Below are positions 40,006 through 48,624 of a DNA stretch of 64,000 nt, piece by piece. The notes below the pieces were generated by a model. It was not told the origin of the DNA. It was given only the letters and a program-made list of their open reading frames with translations, and searched no databases. The position numbers and the translations under genes were made by a program. Location of the stretch: contig NZ_CP108046.1 in the NCBI RefSeq assembly GCF_041435115.1, positions 8,680,001-8,744,000 on the forward strand. The letters run 5' to 3'. Position 1 is the first letter of the stretch, and the number at the start of each line of letters is the position of its first letter. Source of the stretch: Streptomyces sp. NBC_00289. Lineage in GTDB: Bacteria > Actinomycetota > Actinomycetes > Streptomycetales > Streptomycetaceae.

Positions 40006-40012
40006 GCCGCCG

Positions 40013-40040
40013 ACCATACTCGCGAACTCGCCAAACTCAA
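40013..40040 (-). promoter_or_regulatory. Leaderless promoter of the DeoR gene
   Basis: On the minus strand TTGAGT (40035-40040) and TATGGT (40013-40018) are 16 bases apart; the -10 is seven bases from the ATG at 40005. The upstream flank carries CAAACTCAAGCAAAGTTGC, a run of near-repeats that could bind the regulator. Confidence 0.45.
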
Positions 40041-40343
40041 GCAAAGTTGCGCATGGATGTCTCGATTCACGCTTGACCCTTGTCAAAACCGTGCACCGGG
40101 TGCACTCTCTTGCGTAATTCGAGCCGGGCTCGGGCCCCACTCCGGTCGGCCGAAGCGGATCAGCGGCGCATTTCGCCGCTGTCGACGCGTCGGCACCGTC
40201 TGAGAAGACCTAGTCATTCGTTCCGGGCGGCGAGGCGTTCCTCGTCCACCGTCGCCCTACAGCCATCCGGACCCCTCCACCGCCTCCCCTCCCCTCCCCA
40301 GCCTTCGCCCACGGCCGGGATGTCCTCACTGGACACGGCCGAA

Positions 40344-40508
40344 CGCGACCCTCACGTCTTTGCCGAACGCGACTCACCCGCCTCTGCCGGATGCGGTTCC
40401 CGCGTCCTCGCGGATGCGGTTCCCGCGTCCTCGCGGACGCGACTCACACGTCCTTGCCGGACGCGACCACCGCTCGTTGCCGACACGACTCGCGGGTCCT
40501 TGCCGGAC
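40344..40508 (+). repeat. About 23-bp tandem repeat, seven degenerate copies, in the ABC operon leader
   Basis: Units of 22-24 bases follow the pattern CGCGACTC-CGCGTCC-TTGCCGGA; two central units (TGCGGTTCCCGCGTCCTCGCGGA) are identical. The array ends about 25 bases before the binding-protein start. The whole gap 40006-40532 (527 bases) holds no supported gene; 40041-40343 is plain GC-rich sequence with the DeoR promoter at its left end. Confidence 0.7.
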
Positions 40509-40532
40509 AAGCCGAACAACAGGAGAAGAACC

Positions 40533-41810
40533 GTGGACCTTTCCCGCAGACGATTCCTTCAGGCGGCCGCACTGACGGCCGCCACGGCAGGTGCCACCGC
40601 GGCGTGCGGCCGCGGTGCCGGTTCGAGCGGCGGCAAGGACGACAAGAACCTGACCCTCTGGTACTGGTCCGGCGGCCTGAGCGACAAGGTCGTCGCGGAC
40701 GCCAAGAAGCACTTCACCGACATCAGCCTCAAGACCTCCGTGGTCGGCGGCGACTTCAAGACCAAGCTGCTCACCGGCCTGCGGGCCGCGCAGTCCGCCC
40801 CGGACATCACCGGTATCAAGGGCGAGGACATCGCCTCGTTCCTGCCCAACGCCAACCGCTTCATCGACCTGAAGACCGTCGGCGCGGACAAGCTGGTCCC
40901 GCAGTACCTGTCGTGGAAGCTGAAGCAGGCCACCACCCAGGACGGCAAGCTCATCGGCTTCCCGATCGACATCGGCCCCTGCGCCATGTACTACCGCGAG
41001 GACCTCTTCGCGAAGGCCGGACTGCCCACCGACCCCGCCGAGGTCTCCGCCCAACTGTCCACCTGGGACGACTACTTCAAAGCCGGCGTCGAACTGCACA
41101 AGGCCGTGCCGAAGACCGTGCTGATCAACAACATCGGCTCCGTGTTCTCGATGATCATCGGTCAGGGCACCCAGCGCTTCATCGACGAGGACAACACGTT
41201 CATCGGCGACCAGGACCACATCCGGGCCGCCTGGACCACCGCGGTGAAGCCCTACGTCCTCGGCGTCGACGCCAAGATCAACGACAACACCTGGAACGCC
41301 GCGATCAGCGGCGGCACCCTCGGCACCGAACTGGGCGCCGCCTGGCACGCGCTGGACATCACGAGTGCCGCCCCGGGCACCAAGGGCAAGTGGCGGGTGG
41401 CGAGCCTGCCGGGCGGGCCCTCCAACCTCGGCGGGTCCTTCCTGGCGCTGCCCTCGACCTGCGGCAACCCCGAAGAGGCCTTCAAGATCATCAGCTGGAT
41501 CCTCAGTCCGGACAACCAGGCCCGCGGCTTCACCGACGCGGCCCTGTTCCCGACCGCCCCGGCCGCGTACAAGCTGCCGGCGCTGACCGGCGGGGACGCC
41601 TTCTTCGGCGGCCAGAAGACCATCGACATCTTCGGCCCGGCGGCCGAGAAGATCTCCGCCACCTACGAGGCTCCGGCCGACGCGGCGGTCTCGGCGCCCT
41701 ACTTCAGCGAGCTGACCAGCATCGAGGCCAAGGGCAAGGACCCCGACAGCGCCTGGAAGGACGCGGTCTCCCAGGCCAAGCAGATCGCCCAGCGTCAGGG
41801 AGTGAAGTGA
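40533..41810 (+). CDS. Sugar ABC transporter substrate-binding lipoprotein
   Basis: A 425-residue extracellular solute-binding protein (family 1). The N terminus has a twin-arginine motif (SRRRFLQAAA) and ends in the lipobox TAAC-G near residue 25, so it is exported and lipid-anchored. The mature part has the family patterns TLWYWSGGL, APDITGIKGED, LIGFPIDIGPCAMYYREDLFAKAGL and EEAFKIISWILSPDNQ. GTG 40533 follows AGGAGAA (40521-40527). It leads an operon with two permeases; no ATPase gene is present, as is usual for importers that use the shared MsiK ATPase. Sugar unknown. Confidence 0.92.
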   Translation: MDLSRRRFLQAAALTAATAGATAACGRGAGSSGGKDDKNLTLWYWSGGLSDKVVADAKKHFTDISLKTSVVGGDFKTKLLTGLRAAQSAPDITGIKGEDIASFLPNANRFIDLKTVGADKLVPQYLSWKLKQATTQDGKLIGFPIDIGPCAMYYREDLFAKAGLPTDPAEVSAQLSTWDDYFKAGVELHKAVPKTVLINNIGSVFSMIIGQGTQRFIDEDNTFIGDQDHIRAAWTTAVKPYVLGVDAKINDNTWNAAISGGTLGTELGAAWHALDITSAAPGTKGKWRVASLPGGPSNLGGSFLALPSTCGNPEEAFKIISWILSPDNQARGFTDAALFPTAPAAYKLPALTGGDAFFGGQKTIDIFGPAAEKISATYEAPADAAVSAPYFSELTSIEAKGKDPDSAWKDAVSQAKQIAQRQGVK

Positions 41811-41811
41811 C

Positions 41812-42867
41812 ATGTCGTCAAGCCCGGTAGCCGGCCCGGCCGCGACCGGACCGTCCTCCGGACCCGGCACCGGGCCCGTCGGCCGGCCGGCCCCCGGCCG
41901 CCCGAACGGCCCTGGCCGGCCCGGCCGGCGTGTCCGGCCGGTGTCGGCCGGGGCCCGGCGCGGGCCGCGGCGGCGGGTCGCCGGACACTGGCCGCAGTAC
42001 CTGGCCATCTCGCCGTACTACCTGCTCTTCACGGTCTTCATGCTGTTCCCGGTGCTCTACACCGTCTATCTGGCGTTCCAGAAGTGGGACGGCATCGGGG
42101 ACATGCACTTCGTCGGGTTCCAGCAGTTCCGCTTCCTGTGGGACGACCCGGTGTTCTGGCTGTCCGTCCGCAACACCCTCGTCATCTGGGTGCTGTCCAC
42201 CGTGCCGATGCTCTTCCTGGCGCTGGTGCTCGCGGTCCTGGTGAACTCCACCCGGCGTTTCACGGCCTTCTACCGGATCGCGTTGTTCATCCCCAGCATC
42301 ACCTCGCTGGTGGCCATCGCGATCTTCTTCGGCGCGATCTTCAGCAACAACTTCGGCCTGATCAACGCGATCCTCCGGTCGATGCACCTGTCGGCCGTGC
42401 CATGGATGAGCAACGAGTGGACGATCAAGCTGGTGATCGCCTCGCTGATGACCTGGCAGTGGACCGGCTACAACGCGATCATCTACCTGGCCGGGCTCCA
42501 GGCGATCCCCTCGGAGCTCTACGAGGCCGCCAGGATGGACGGTGCCGGGCCGGCGCGGATCTTCTTCGCCATCACGATCCCGCTGCTGCGGCCCATCATC
42601 CTGTTCACCGTGGTGATCTCCACCGTCACCGGCCTGCAGAGCTTCACCGAACCACAGGTGCTGTTCGGCAGCGAGGCGGCCACCAACCCCAACTCCGGCG
42701 GGCCGGGCCAGGCGGGTCTGACCACGCTGCTGTACTTCTACCACCAGGCCTTCGACAACAACGACTTCGGCTACGGGGCCGCGATCGTCTGGGCCTTCTT
42801 CCTGCTGATCCTGCTCATCGTCACCCTCAACTGGCGCCTGGTGCAGCGTAAGGAGCGACGGCCGTGA
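41812..42867 (+). CDS. Sugar ABC transporter permease (MalF-like)
   Basis: A 351-residue inner-membrane protein. A long Pro/Gly/Arg-rich cytoplasmic N terminus (about 1-58) precedes six transmembrane helices. The EAA loop is ELYEAARMDGAGPARIFFAITIPLLRPI (about 245-270), the site that docks the ATPase. FQKWDGIGDMHFVGFQQF and WQWTGYNAIIYLAGLQAIP are typical of MalF/UgpA-type permeases. It starts one base after the binding-protein stop and overlaps the next permease by four bases. Confidence 0.92.
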   Translation: MSSSPVAGPAATGPSSGPGTGPVGRPAPGRPNGPGRPGRRVRPVSAGARRGPRRRVAGHWPQYLAISPYYLLFTVFMLFPVLYTVYLAFQKWDGIGDMHFVGFQQFRFLWDDPVFWLSVRNTLVIWVLSTVPMLFLALVLAVLVNSTRRFTAFYRIALFIPSITSLVAIAIFFGAIFSNNFGLINAILRSMHLSAVPWMSNEWTIKLVIASLMTWQWTGYNAIIYLAGLQAIPSELYEAARMDGAGPARIFFAITIPLLRPIILFTVVISTVTGLQSFTEPQVLFGSEAATNPNSGGPGQAGLTTLLYFYHQAFDNNDFGYGAAIVWAFFLLILLIVTLNWRLVQRKERRP

Positions 42868-43697
42868 ACAGCCAGAACCGCAACCGCTTCAGGGGGCTGA
42901 GCGTCCACGTCATCCTGATGACCGGTGTCGTCATCTCGGTGTTCCCGTTCTACTGGATCGTCGTCATGGCGACGAACACCTCGCAGGACATCTACGCCTA
43001 CCCGCCGAAGCTGTGGTTCGGTTCGCACCTGGCGACCAACGTGCGGCATCTGTTCGCCAGGATGGACTTCTTCGGGTCGTTGCTCAACACGGTGACCGTG
43101 GCGGTCTGTACGACGCTGCTGGTGCTGTTCTTCGACTCCCTGGCCGCCTTCGCCTTCGCCAAGTACGACTTCCCCGGCAAGAAGTACCTGTTCGGCCTCC
43201 TGCTGGCGATGTACATACTGCCGACCCAGCTGGCGATCATCCCGCAGTACGAGATCATGGTGCAGCTGGGCTGGCTGGGAACCCTCAAGGCGCTGGTCGT
43301 GCCTGCCGCCGCCAACGCCTTCGGCATCTTCTGGATGCGTCAGTACACCAGCAGCAGTGTCCCCGACGAACTGCTGGACGCCGCCCGCATCGAGGGCGCC
43401 GGCTTCATCCGCCTGTACTGGCACGTCGTGTTGCCGTGTGTGCGCCCGGCCCTGGCGTTCCTCGGCATCTACACCTTCATCGCCGCCTGGAACGACTACA
43501 TCCTGCCGCTGGTGATGCTGGTCAACCCGGACCGTCTCACCCTCCAGGTGGCGCTGGCCCAGCTGTACGCCGGCCACTCCACCGACTACAGCATGGTGAT
43601 GTCCGGGGTGCTGCTGTCGGTCATCCCGCTGGTGATGGTGTTCACCTTCTTCGCGCGCGGTTTCATCGCCGACGCGACGAAGGGCGCTCTGCGCTGA
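42864..43697 (+). CDS. Sugar ABC transporter permease (MalG-like)
   Basis: A 277-residue permease with six transmembrane helices. The EAA loop is ELLDAARIEGAGFIRLYWHVVLPCVRPAL (about 170-200). PFYWIVVMATNTSQDIYAYPPK is the usual first-helix region, and the C terminus is FFARGFIADATKGALR, typical of the MalG/UgpE type. GTG 42864 overlaps the previous stop (GTGA). With its MalF-like partner it forms the pore of a sugar importer. No ATPase or hydrolase gene follows directly; a repeat array and a GH5 gene come next. Confidence 0.92.
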   Translation: MNSQNRNRFRGLSVHVILMTGVVISVFPFYWIVVMATNTSQDIYAYPPKLWFGSHLATNVRHLFARMDFFGSLLNTVTVAVCTTLLVLFFDSLAAFAFAKYDFPGKKYLFGLLLAMYILPTQLAIIPQYEIMVQLGWLGTLKALVVPAAANAFGIFWMRQYTSSSVPDELLDAARIEGAGFIRLYWHVVLPCVRPALAFLGIYTFIAAWNDYILPLVMLVNPDRLTLQVALAQLYAGHSTDYSMVMSGVLLSVIPLVMVFTFFARGFIADATKGALR

Positions 43698-43793
43698 CGT
43701 CGGAGGGGCGAGGCGGGCGAACGCCCTCGCGGGCCAACTCCCTGACGGGCGAACTCCCTCCGGCCGCACGGCCGCGGTCGCCTCGGCCGGCCT

Positions 43794-43942
43794 GGAAGGC
43801 CCCGCTCCTCGACCCCGCGATGCGGAAGGCCCCTCGCCCCCGCGATGCGGAAGGCCTCCGCTTCTCGACCCCGCGACGCGGAAGCCCCCCGCTCCTCGCC
43901 CCGCGATGGGGAAGGCCCCCTCGCCCCTCGACCCCGCGACGC
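43794..43942. repeat. About 30-bp tandem repeat, five degenerate copies
   Basis: Each unit begins GGAAGGCC(C/T)C and ends CCCCGCGA(T/C)GC, with internal GCTCCTCGAC in three of five. Units range from about 25 to 33 bases. The array lies between the last permease gene and the GH5 operator region, in a 563-base gap (43698-44260) with no supported gene. Confidence 0.7.
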
Positions 43943-43966
43943 AACGGATGTTACGCGTGGGAAACC

Positions 43967-44090
43967 TTGACGGTCGCTGGGGCGGGTGCCACGATTCCGA
44001 CGCCCCGGTGTTTACGTAAACATCATCTCGCCCGGCCGTCCGGCGCGAAAGCCCGGCGCCCGCCCCCGTGCGCCATGTTTACGCAAACAT
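43967..44090 (+). promoter_or_regulatory. GH5 promoter with two LacI-type operators
   Basis: TTGACG (43967-43972) and CACGAT (43990-43995) are 17 bases apart. TGTTTACGTAAACA at 44009-44022 is a perfect 14-bp palindrome just after the predicted start. ATGTTTACGCAAACAT at 44075-44090 is a second copy with one central change. Centre-to-centre distance is 67 bases, fitting DNA looping. The central CG is typical of LacI-family operators, yet no LacI gene is adjacent. Confidence 0.68.
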
Positions 44091-44260
44091 CTCCGGGTGA
44101 TCCACAGGGCAGGGAGGAGCGAACGGATGGTTCCAGCACCGCGGGCGGAGATGCACCGGCGAGCAGAGTCCGCCCGTCCGGCCCGGCCCGCCTTCCCCCG
44201 GCGGCTCTCACCCGCGCGTCCCCCCTGCGCCGAGCCGCCACCTCCTGAAAGGGCACGCTG

Positions 44261-45316
44261 ATGCGCAAGACCCCCACCGGAAGCCGGATGACACCCCGGC
44301 TGCGTGCCGCCCTCGTGGCGGTCGCGATCGCCGCGATCAGCGGCACCACCGTCGCCGGCAGCCCCGCCTCCGCCGCGCCGCGCCACGACACCACCCAGTT
44401 CAAGGGCGTGAACTGGGCCGACCCCCGCGACAACTTCGCCGACGACCCGGTCGTGCTGTCCGGCCTCTCCCTCTCCGACAACTACGCCCGGACCTACGCC
44501 AAGGCGAGCCGGATCATCTCGGCGTTCCGGGCCAACCTCGGCGCCAACACCGTGCGGCTGCCCATCAACCCGTACACGGTCAACGGTTCCTACTGGAAGT
44601 CGTACCGTGGGGTCATCGACGCGGCCTCGGACCAGGGCTTCAAGGTCATCGTCTCCTACTGGGAGGGCACGGGCGCCCAGAAGGACGGCTTCATCGACGA
44701 CCAGGCCACCTACTGGCCCATGTGGAACACCGTCGTCAAGGCCTACAAGAACGACAGCCACGTCTACTTCGAGCCGATGAACGAGCCCCACGGCTACACC
44801 GAGACCGAGTGGGCCGACATCGCGGCGAAGTGGCTCCAGACCTACCCGTCGGTTCCGCGCGACCGGGTGTTCGTCAGCGGCGCCGGCTACAACGACCACG
44901 TCACCTCCGTCTGCGCCGACCCGCGGCTCAAGGGCACCTATCTGTCGCTGCACCACTACGGGTTCTGGAAGGAGTACGCCACCTACGACCAGTGGGTGTC
45001 CGACCTGAAGGAGCGCATAGGTGACTGCGCCGACCGGACCGTCGCCGACGAGTTCGGTGCCCCGATGACCACCGGCCTCGACTACGACAAGCCGGCTCCC
45101 TCCGACAACTTCGTCAACTACGTCCAGGCCGTCACCGACACCTTCCGCGAGCTCAAGATGGGGTCCGTCTACTGGCCCGGCCTGCGCACCGACGACACCT
45201 ACTCGATACAGACCCTGACCGGGCCCTCCTCCCGGCCCTGGCTGGCCACCACCAACCAGTCCGGCGCCGACCGGCTCGCCTGGGCCTGGGGACGCGGCAA
45301 GCCCGTCCGGCCCTGA
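44261..45316 (+). CDS. Secreted GH5 (cellulase family) glycoside hydrolase
   Basis: A 351-residue secreted enzyme. A Sec signal peptide (RLRAALVAVAIAAISGTTVAGSPASAA, cut near residue 39) leads to a clan A barrel. The acid/base Glu is in VYFEPMNEPHGY (NEP, about 174) and the nucleophile Glu in VADEFGAP (about 262); KGVNWADPRDN, LHHYGFWK and the WPGLRTDD strand support GH5. It likely cleaves a beta-linked glucan or mannan. The two upstream LacI-type operators imply sugar-dependent induction; an ABC importer lies just upstream. The ATG has the usual AAGGG site. Confidence 0.9.
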   Translation: MRKTPTGSRMTPRLRAALVAVAIAAISGTTVAGSPASAAPRHDTTQFKGVNWADPRDNFADDPVVLSGLSLSDNYARTYAKASRIISAFRANLGANTVRLPINPYTVNGSYWKSYRGVIDAASDQGFKVIVSYWEGTGAQKDGFIDDQATYWPMWNTVVKAYKNDSHVYFEPMNEPHGYTETEWADIAAKWLQTYPSVPRDRVFVSGAGYNDHVTSVCADPRLKGTYLSLHHYGFWKEYATYDQWVSDLKERIGDCADRTVADEFGAPMTTGLDYDKPAPSDNFVNYVQAVTDTFRELKMGSVYWPGLRTDDTYSIQTLTGPSSRPWLATTNQSGADRLAWAWGRGKPVRP

Positions 45317-45356
45317 GCAACCGCGGGCCGGCACTCGGACAGGCGACATGAGGCGC

Positions 45357-45390
45357 GGTCGGCCACGGTGTTCACGCACCGCGGCCGACC
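45357..45390. terminator. Bidirectional hairpin terminator
   Basis: GGTCGGCCACGGTG (45357-45370) pairs with CACCGCGGCCGACC (45377-45390), 14 bp with one mismatch and a 6-base loop. It lies between the convergent GH5 gene and peptide ABC operon. Confidence 0.7.
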
Positions 45391-45415
45391 CGCCGATCGA
45401 GCGGACCGACGGTGG

Positions 45416-46465
45416 TCAGTCGGTCAGCGGGTAGTGGCAGGCGGTGTGGCGGCCCGATGACGTCCGGGTGAGCCGCGGGCGTTCCAGGGCGCAGCGCTCG
45501 CGGGCGTACGGGCAGCGGGTGCGGAAGGTGCAGCCGGACGGCTTGTCGACCGGGCTGGGCACCTCGCCGGTGAGGACGATGCGTTCCCGGGTCGGTGTGC
45601 CCGTCCCGCCGTCCGTCGCCGGGGTGCCGTCGTCGATGTCGGGGACCGCGGACAGCAGGGCCTGCGTGTAGGGGTGGGCTGGAGCCCCGTACAGGGCTTC
45701 CGTCTCGCCGAGCTCGACGATCTCGCCGAGGTACATCACGGCGATCCGGTCCGACACATGACGGACCACGCCGAGGTCGTGGGCGATGAAGACGTAGGTG
45801 AGCGCGAACTCCTCCTGGAGGTCGGCGAAGAGGTTCAGCACCTGGGCCTGGATCGACACGTCGAGGGCGGAGACCGGCTCGTCGGCGACGATCAGCTTCG
45901 GCGCGGTGGCCAGTGCCCGGGCGATGCCGATGCGCTGGCGCTGGCCGCCGGAGAACTCGTGCGGATACCGGTCCAGATGCGCCGCCGTCAGCCCTACGAC
46001 GTCGAAGAGCCCGGCGACCCGGCGCCGGACCGCGGCGGCGTTCCCGTAGCGGTGGACGAGCAGCGGTTCGGCCACGATGTCCCCGGCGCGCCGGCGGGGG
46101 TTCAGTGAGGCCTGCGGGTCCTGGAAGACCAGTTGCATGCCCGGACGTACGGGCCGCAGCCGCCGCGCGGACAGGGTGGTGATGTCCTGTCCGTCGAACT
46201 CGACGCGACCGCTGGTGAGTTCGGTGAGCCGGACCAGGCAGCGGCCCAGGGTGGACTTGCCGCAGCCCGACTCGCCGACGACGCCGAGCGTCTCCCCGGT
46301 GCGGACCTCCAGTGACACCCCGTCCACGGCGCGCAGAACCTTGCGGCGCCGCGTCAGGGCGTCCGCGCGCAGGGGGTAGTGCTTGGTGATGTCCGTGGCA
46401 CGGAGCAGCACGTCCCGGCCCGGGCGGGCGTCGTCGTCCACTGCCGCGATGTGCTGTGCCGTCAC
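45416..46465 (-). CDS. Oligopeptide/dipeptide ABC transporter ATPase (DppF/OppF type)
   Basis: A 349-residue ATPase, last gene of the peptide importer operon. Walker A GESGCGKSTLG (about 58), Q-loop FQDPQASLNPRR, signature EFSGGQRQRIGIARAL, Walker B LIVADEPVSALD and H-loop IAHDLGVV are complete. The C-terminal extension with FRTRCPYARERC and CHYPL is the cysteine-rich oligopeptide-ABC tail (4Fe-4S or zinc in relatives). GTG 46465 overlaps the previous stop by four bases and has GGAGG upstream. Confidence 0.93.
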   Translation of the reverse strand: MTAQHIAAVDDDARPGRDVLLRATDITKHYPLRADALTRRRKVLRAVDGVSLEVRTGETLGVVGESGCGKSTLGRCLVRLTELTSGRVEFDGQDITTLSARRLRPVRPGMQLVFQDPQASLNPRRRAGDIVAEPLLVHRYGNAAAVRRRVAGLFDVVGLTAAHLDRYPHEFSGGQRQRIGIARALATAPKLIVADEPVSALDVSIQAQVLNLFADLQEEFALTYVFIAHDLGVVRHVSDRIAVMYLGEIVELGETEALYGAPAHPYTQALLSAVPDIDDGTPATDGGTGTPTRERIVLTGEVPSPVDKPSGCTFRTRCPYARERCALERPRLTRTSSGRHTACHYPLTD

Positions 46466-47658
46466 GGTGCCGCCTCCGAGTCCACGTCCGGTTTCCTGTT
46501 CACGTCCGGGTTCCTGACCAGGCCCATGGCGGGGCCACCGTCCCGGTCGGGGTCCCTCCGCGCGTGCACCTCCGTGCCCACGTCCGCGGCTGGGGACGGG
46601 TTCCGTGCCGCGCCGGCCGCCGTACGCTCCGCGGCCGGTCCCTCGGTCGCCGCCGCGCGTGCCGTGCGGCGCAGCGAGGCGCGGTCGTCCGGGGGCAGCA
46701 CGCAGGCGTCGCGGTGCACGGCGTCGACGGGGCTCGCGGTCAGTGCGGGGCGCTCGTCGCACCGGTCGTGACGCAGCCGGCAGCGCGGTGCGAAGGCGCA
46801 GCCCTCCGGAAGGTTCTCGGGTGAGACGGGCACGCCCGCGATGGTGGGCAGGCGCCGCAGCCGGGGGCCGCCGACGCGGGGCACCGAGTCGAGCAGGCCC
46901 CACGTGTAGGGGTGGCGCGGGTCGTGGAACACCGCTCGGCGCGGGCCCTCCTCGGCGACCCGGCCGCCGTACATGACCAGGACCCGGTCGGCGACTTGGG
47001 AGATCACCCCCATGTCGTGGGTGATGAGCACCACGGCCGAACCCCGCGCGTTGAGTTCGCGCATCAGGTCGAGGATCTGCGCCTGCACGGTCACGTCGAG
47101 CGCCGTGGTCGGCTCGTCGGCGATGAGCAGCGCGGGTCCGCAGGAGAGAGCCATCGCGATGACCGCACGCTGGCGCATCCCGCCGGAGAACTCGTGCGGG
47201 TAGGCGTTCACCCTGGAGGCCGCGTCGGGGATGCCGACGTCGGAGAGGAGCTCCACCGCACGGGCGCGGGCCGCCTTGCGGGAGACCTGTTCGTGGGCCC
47301 GGATCTGTTCGGCGATCTGCCAGCCCACCGTGTAGACGGGGGTGAGCGCGGTCATCGGGTCCTGGAAGACCATGGCGATCTCCTGGCCCCGGATCGCGCG
47401 CAGTTGTCGGTCGGGAAGGGTGAGCAGGTCGCGGCCGCGGAAGTGGACCTCCCCCGAGACGGTCACGTTCGCACTGGTCAGCAGCCGCAGCACGGCCAGC
47501 ATCGACACGCTCTTGCCCGAGCCCGACTCGCCCACGACACCCAGGACCTCGCCGGGCGCCACCGAGAAGGAGAGGCCGTCGACGGCGGTGACGGGCCCTC
47601 GACGGGTACGGAACGACACCCTCAAGTCACGTACGTCCAGCAGCGGTTGGTCAGGCAT
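46462..47658 (-). CDS. Oligopeptide/dipeptide ABC transporter ATPase (DppD/OppD type)
   Basis: A 398-residue ATPase. Walker A GESGSGKSVSML (about 41), Q-loop FQDPMTALTPVYTV, signature EFSGGMRQRAVIAMAL, Walker B LLIADEPTTALD and ITHDMGVIS are present. FAPRCRLRHDRC and the later Cys in HRDACVL form the cysteine-rich C-terminal motif. An unusual polar tail of about 75 residues (ending PDVNRKPDVDSEAAP) follows, longer than in typical family members. It overlaps both neighbours slightly and pairs with the DppF-like subunit. Confidence 0.93.
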   Translation of the reverse strand: MPDQPLLDVRDLRVSFRTRRGPVTAVDGLSFSVAPGEVLGVVGESGSGKSVSMLAVLRLLTSANVTVSGEVHFRGRDLLTLPDRQLRAIRGQEIAMVFQDPMTALTPVYTVGWQIAEQIRAHEQVSRKAARARAVELLSDVGIPDAASRVNAYPHEFSGGMRQRAVIAMALSCGPALLIADEPTTALDVTVQAQILDLMRELNARGSAVVLITHDMGVISQVADRVLVMYGGRVAEEGPRRAVFHDPRHPYTWGLLDSVPRVGGPRLRRLPTIAGVPVSPENLPEGCAFAPRCRLRHDRCDERPALTASPVDAVHRDACVLPPDDRASLRRTARAAATEGPAAERTAAGAARNPSPAADVGTEVHARRDPDRDGGPAMGLVRNPDVNRKPDVDSEAAP

Positions 47659-48619
47659 GGCGGGCCCTCGGGTCGAGTCGGGCGTACAGGAGGTCCACCA
47701 GTGCGTTGGCCAGGACCACGAAGAACGCCGCGTACAGGACGGTCCCCATGATCACGGGCAGATCCAGGTTCTGCAGGGCGTCGAAGGTCAGCTTGCCGAT
47801 GCCGGGCAGGCCGAAGACCACCTCGGTGAGCAGCGCCGCGCCGCCCACCAGCGCGCCGAAGTCCAGGCCGAACAGCGAGACGATCGGGATCAGCGAGCAG
47901 CGCAGGGCGTGGCGGAGCAGGATCCGCCGCTCGGACAGGCCCTTGGCCCGCGCGGTGCGCACGTAGTCCTCGCTCAGCGCGGAGACGACCTCGCCGCGCA
48001 GCAGGCGGGCGTAGATCCCGGCGTACAGCAGTGCCAGGGTCAGCCACGGGAAGAGCATGTGCAGCGCCCACTGGCCCGGATCCCGGCTCAGGCCGACGTA
48101 TCCCGGCGGGGGCACCCAGGAGAACAGCGAGGCGTGCAACTGCTTCTGCGTGACGAGGTTGACGACCTCGCCGAGCCAGTAGGCCGGCAGTGACACGCCG
48201 ACCACGCCGACCAGCATGATCAGGGGGTCGGCCGCCCTGCCGCGCAGGGTCGCGGCGGCCGTTCCCATGAGGATGCCGGCCACCAACCAGATCACCGCCG
48301 CGCCGACGACCAGCGACAGTGTCACCGGGGTGGCCTGCACGATCTGCGGGATGACGCGGGTGCCGCGGTTGACGAACGACTCCAGGTCGCGGTCGACCAG
48401 CAGGTGACGCATCATCAGCACATAGCGGACGGGCATCGGGCGGTCGAGGCCGAAGGAGTGGCGGACCTGGGCGAGAGTGGCCGGGTCGGCGTTGCGTCCC
48501 GCGATGCGGGCCGCGGGATCGACTCCCGGTGTGGCGAAGAAGATCAGGAACACCAGCACACTGATGGCGAACATCACCAGGAGCGCGGAGGCGAAGCGCC
48601 GGACGGTGAAGTAGAGCAT
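47651..48619 (-). CDS. Peptide ABC transporter permease (DppB/OppB type)
   Basis: A 322-residue permease with six transmembrane helices. The N-terminal FTVRRFASALLVMFAISVLVFLIFFATPGVDPAARIAG and the periplasmic RHSFGLDRPMPVRY are classical for DppB. The EAA-type loop DYVRTARAKGLSERRILLRHALR (about 225-250) contacts the ATPases. ATG 48619 seems better than GTG 48628, because GGAGGGG is only one base from the GTG but about ten from the ATG. It overlaps the DppD-like gene by eight bases. Confidence 0.9.
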   Translation of the reverse strand: MLYFTVRRFASALLVMFAISVLVFLIFFATPGVDPAARIAGRNADPATLAQVRHSFGLDRPMPVRYVLMMRHLLVDRDLESFVNRGTRVIPQIVQATPVTLSLVVGAAVIWLVAGILMGTAAATLRGRAADPLIMLVGVVGVSLPAYWLGEVVNLVTQKQLHASLFSWVPPPGYVGLSRDPGQWALHMLFPWLTLALLYAGIYARLLRGEVVSALSEDYVRTARAKGLSERRILLRHALRCSLIPIVSLFGLDFGALVGGAALLTEVVFGLPGIGKLTFDALQNLDLPVIMGTVLYAAFFVVLANALVDLLYARLDPRARHA

Positions 48620-48624
48620 GGCCC

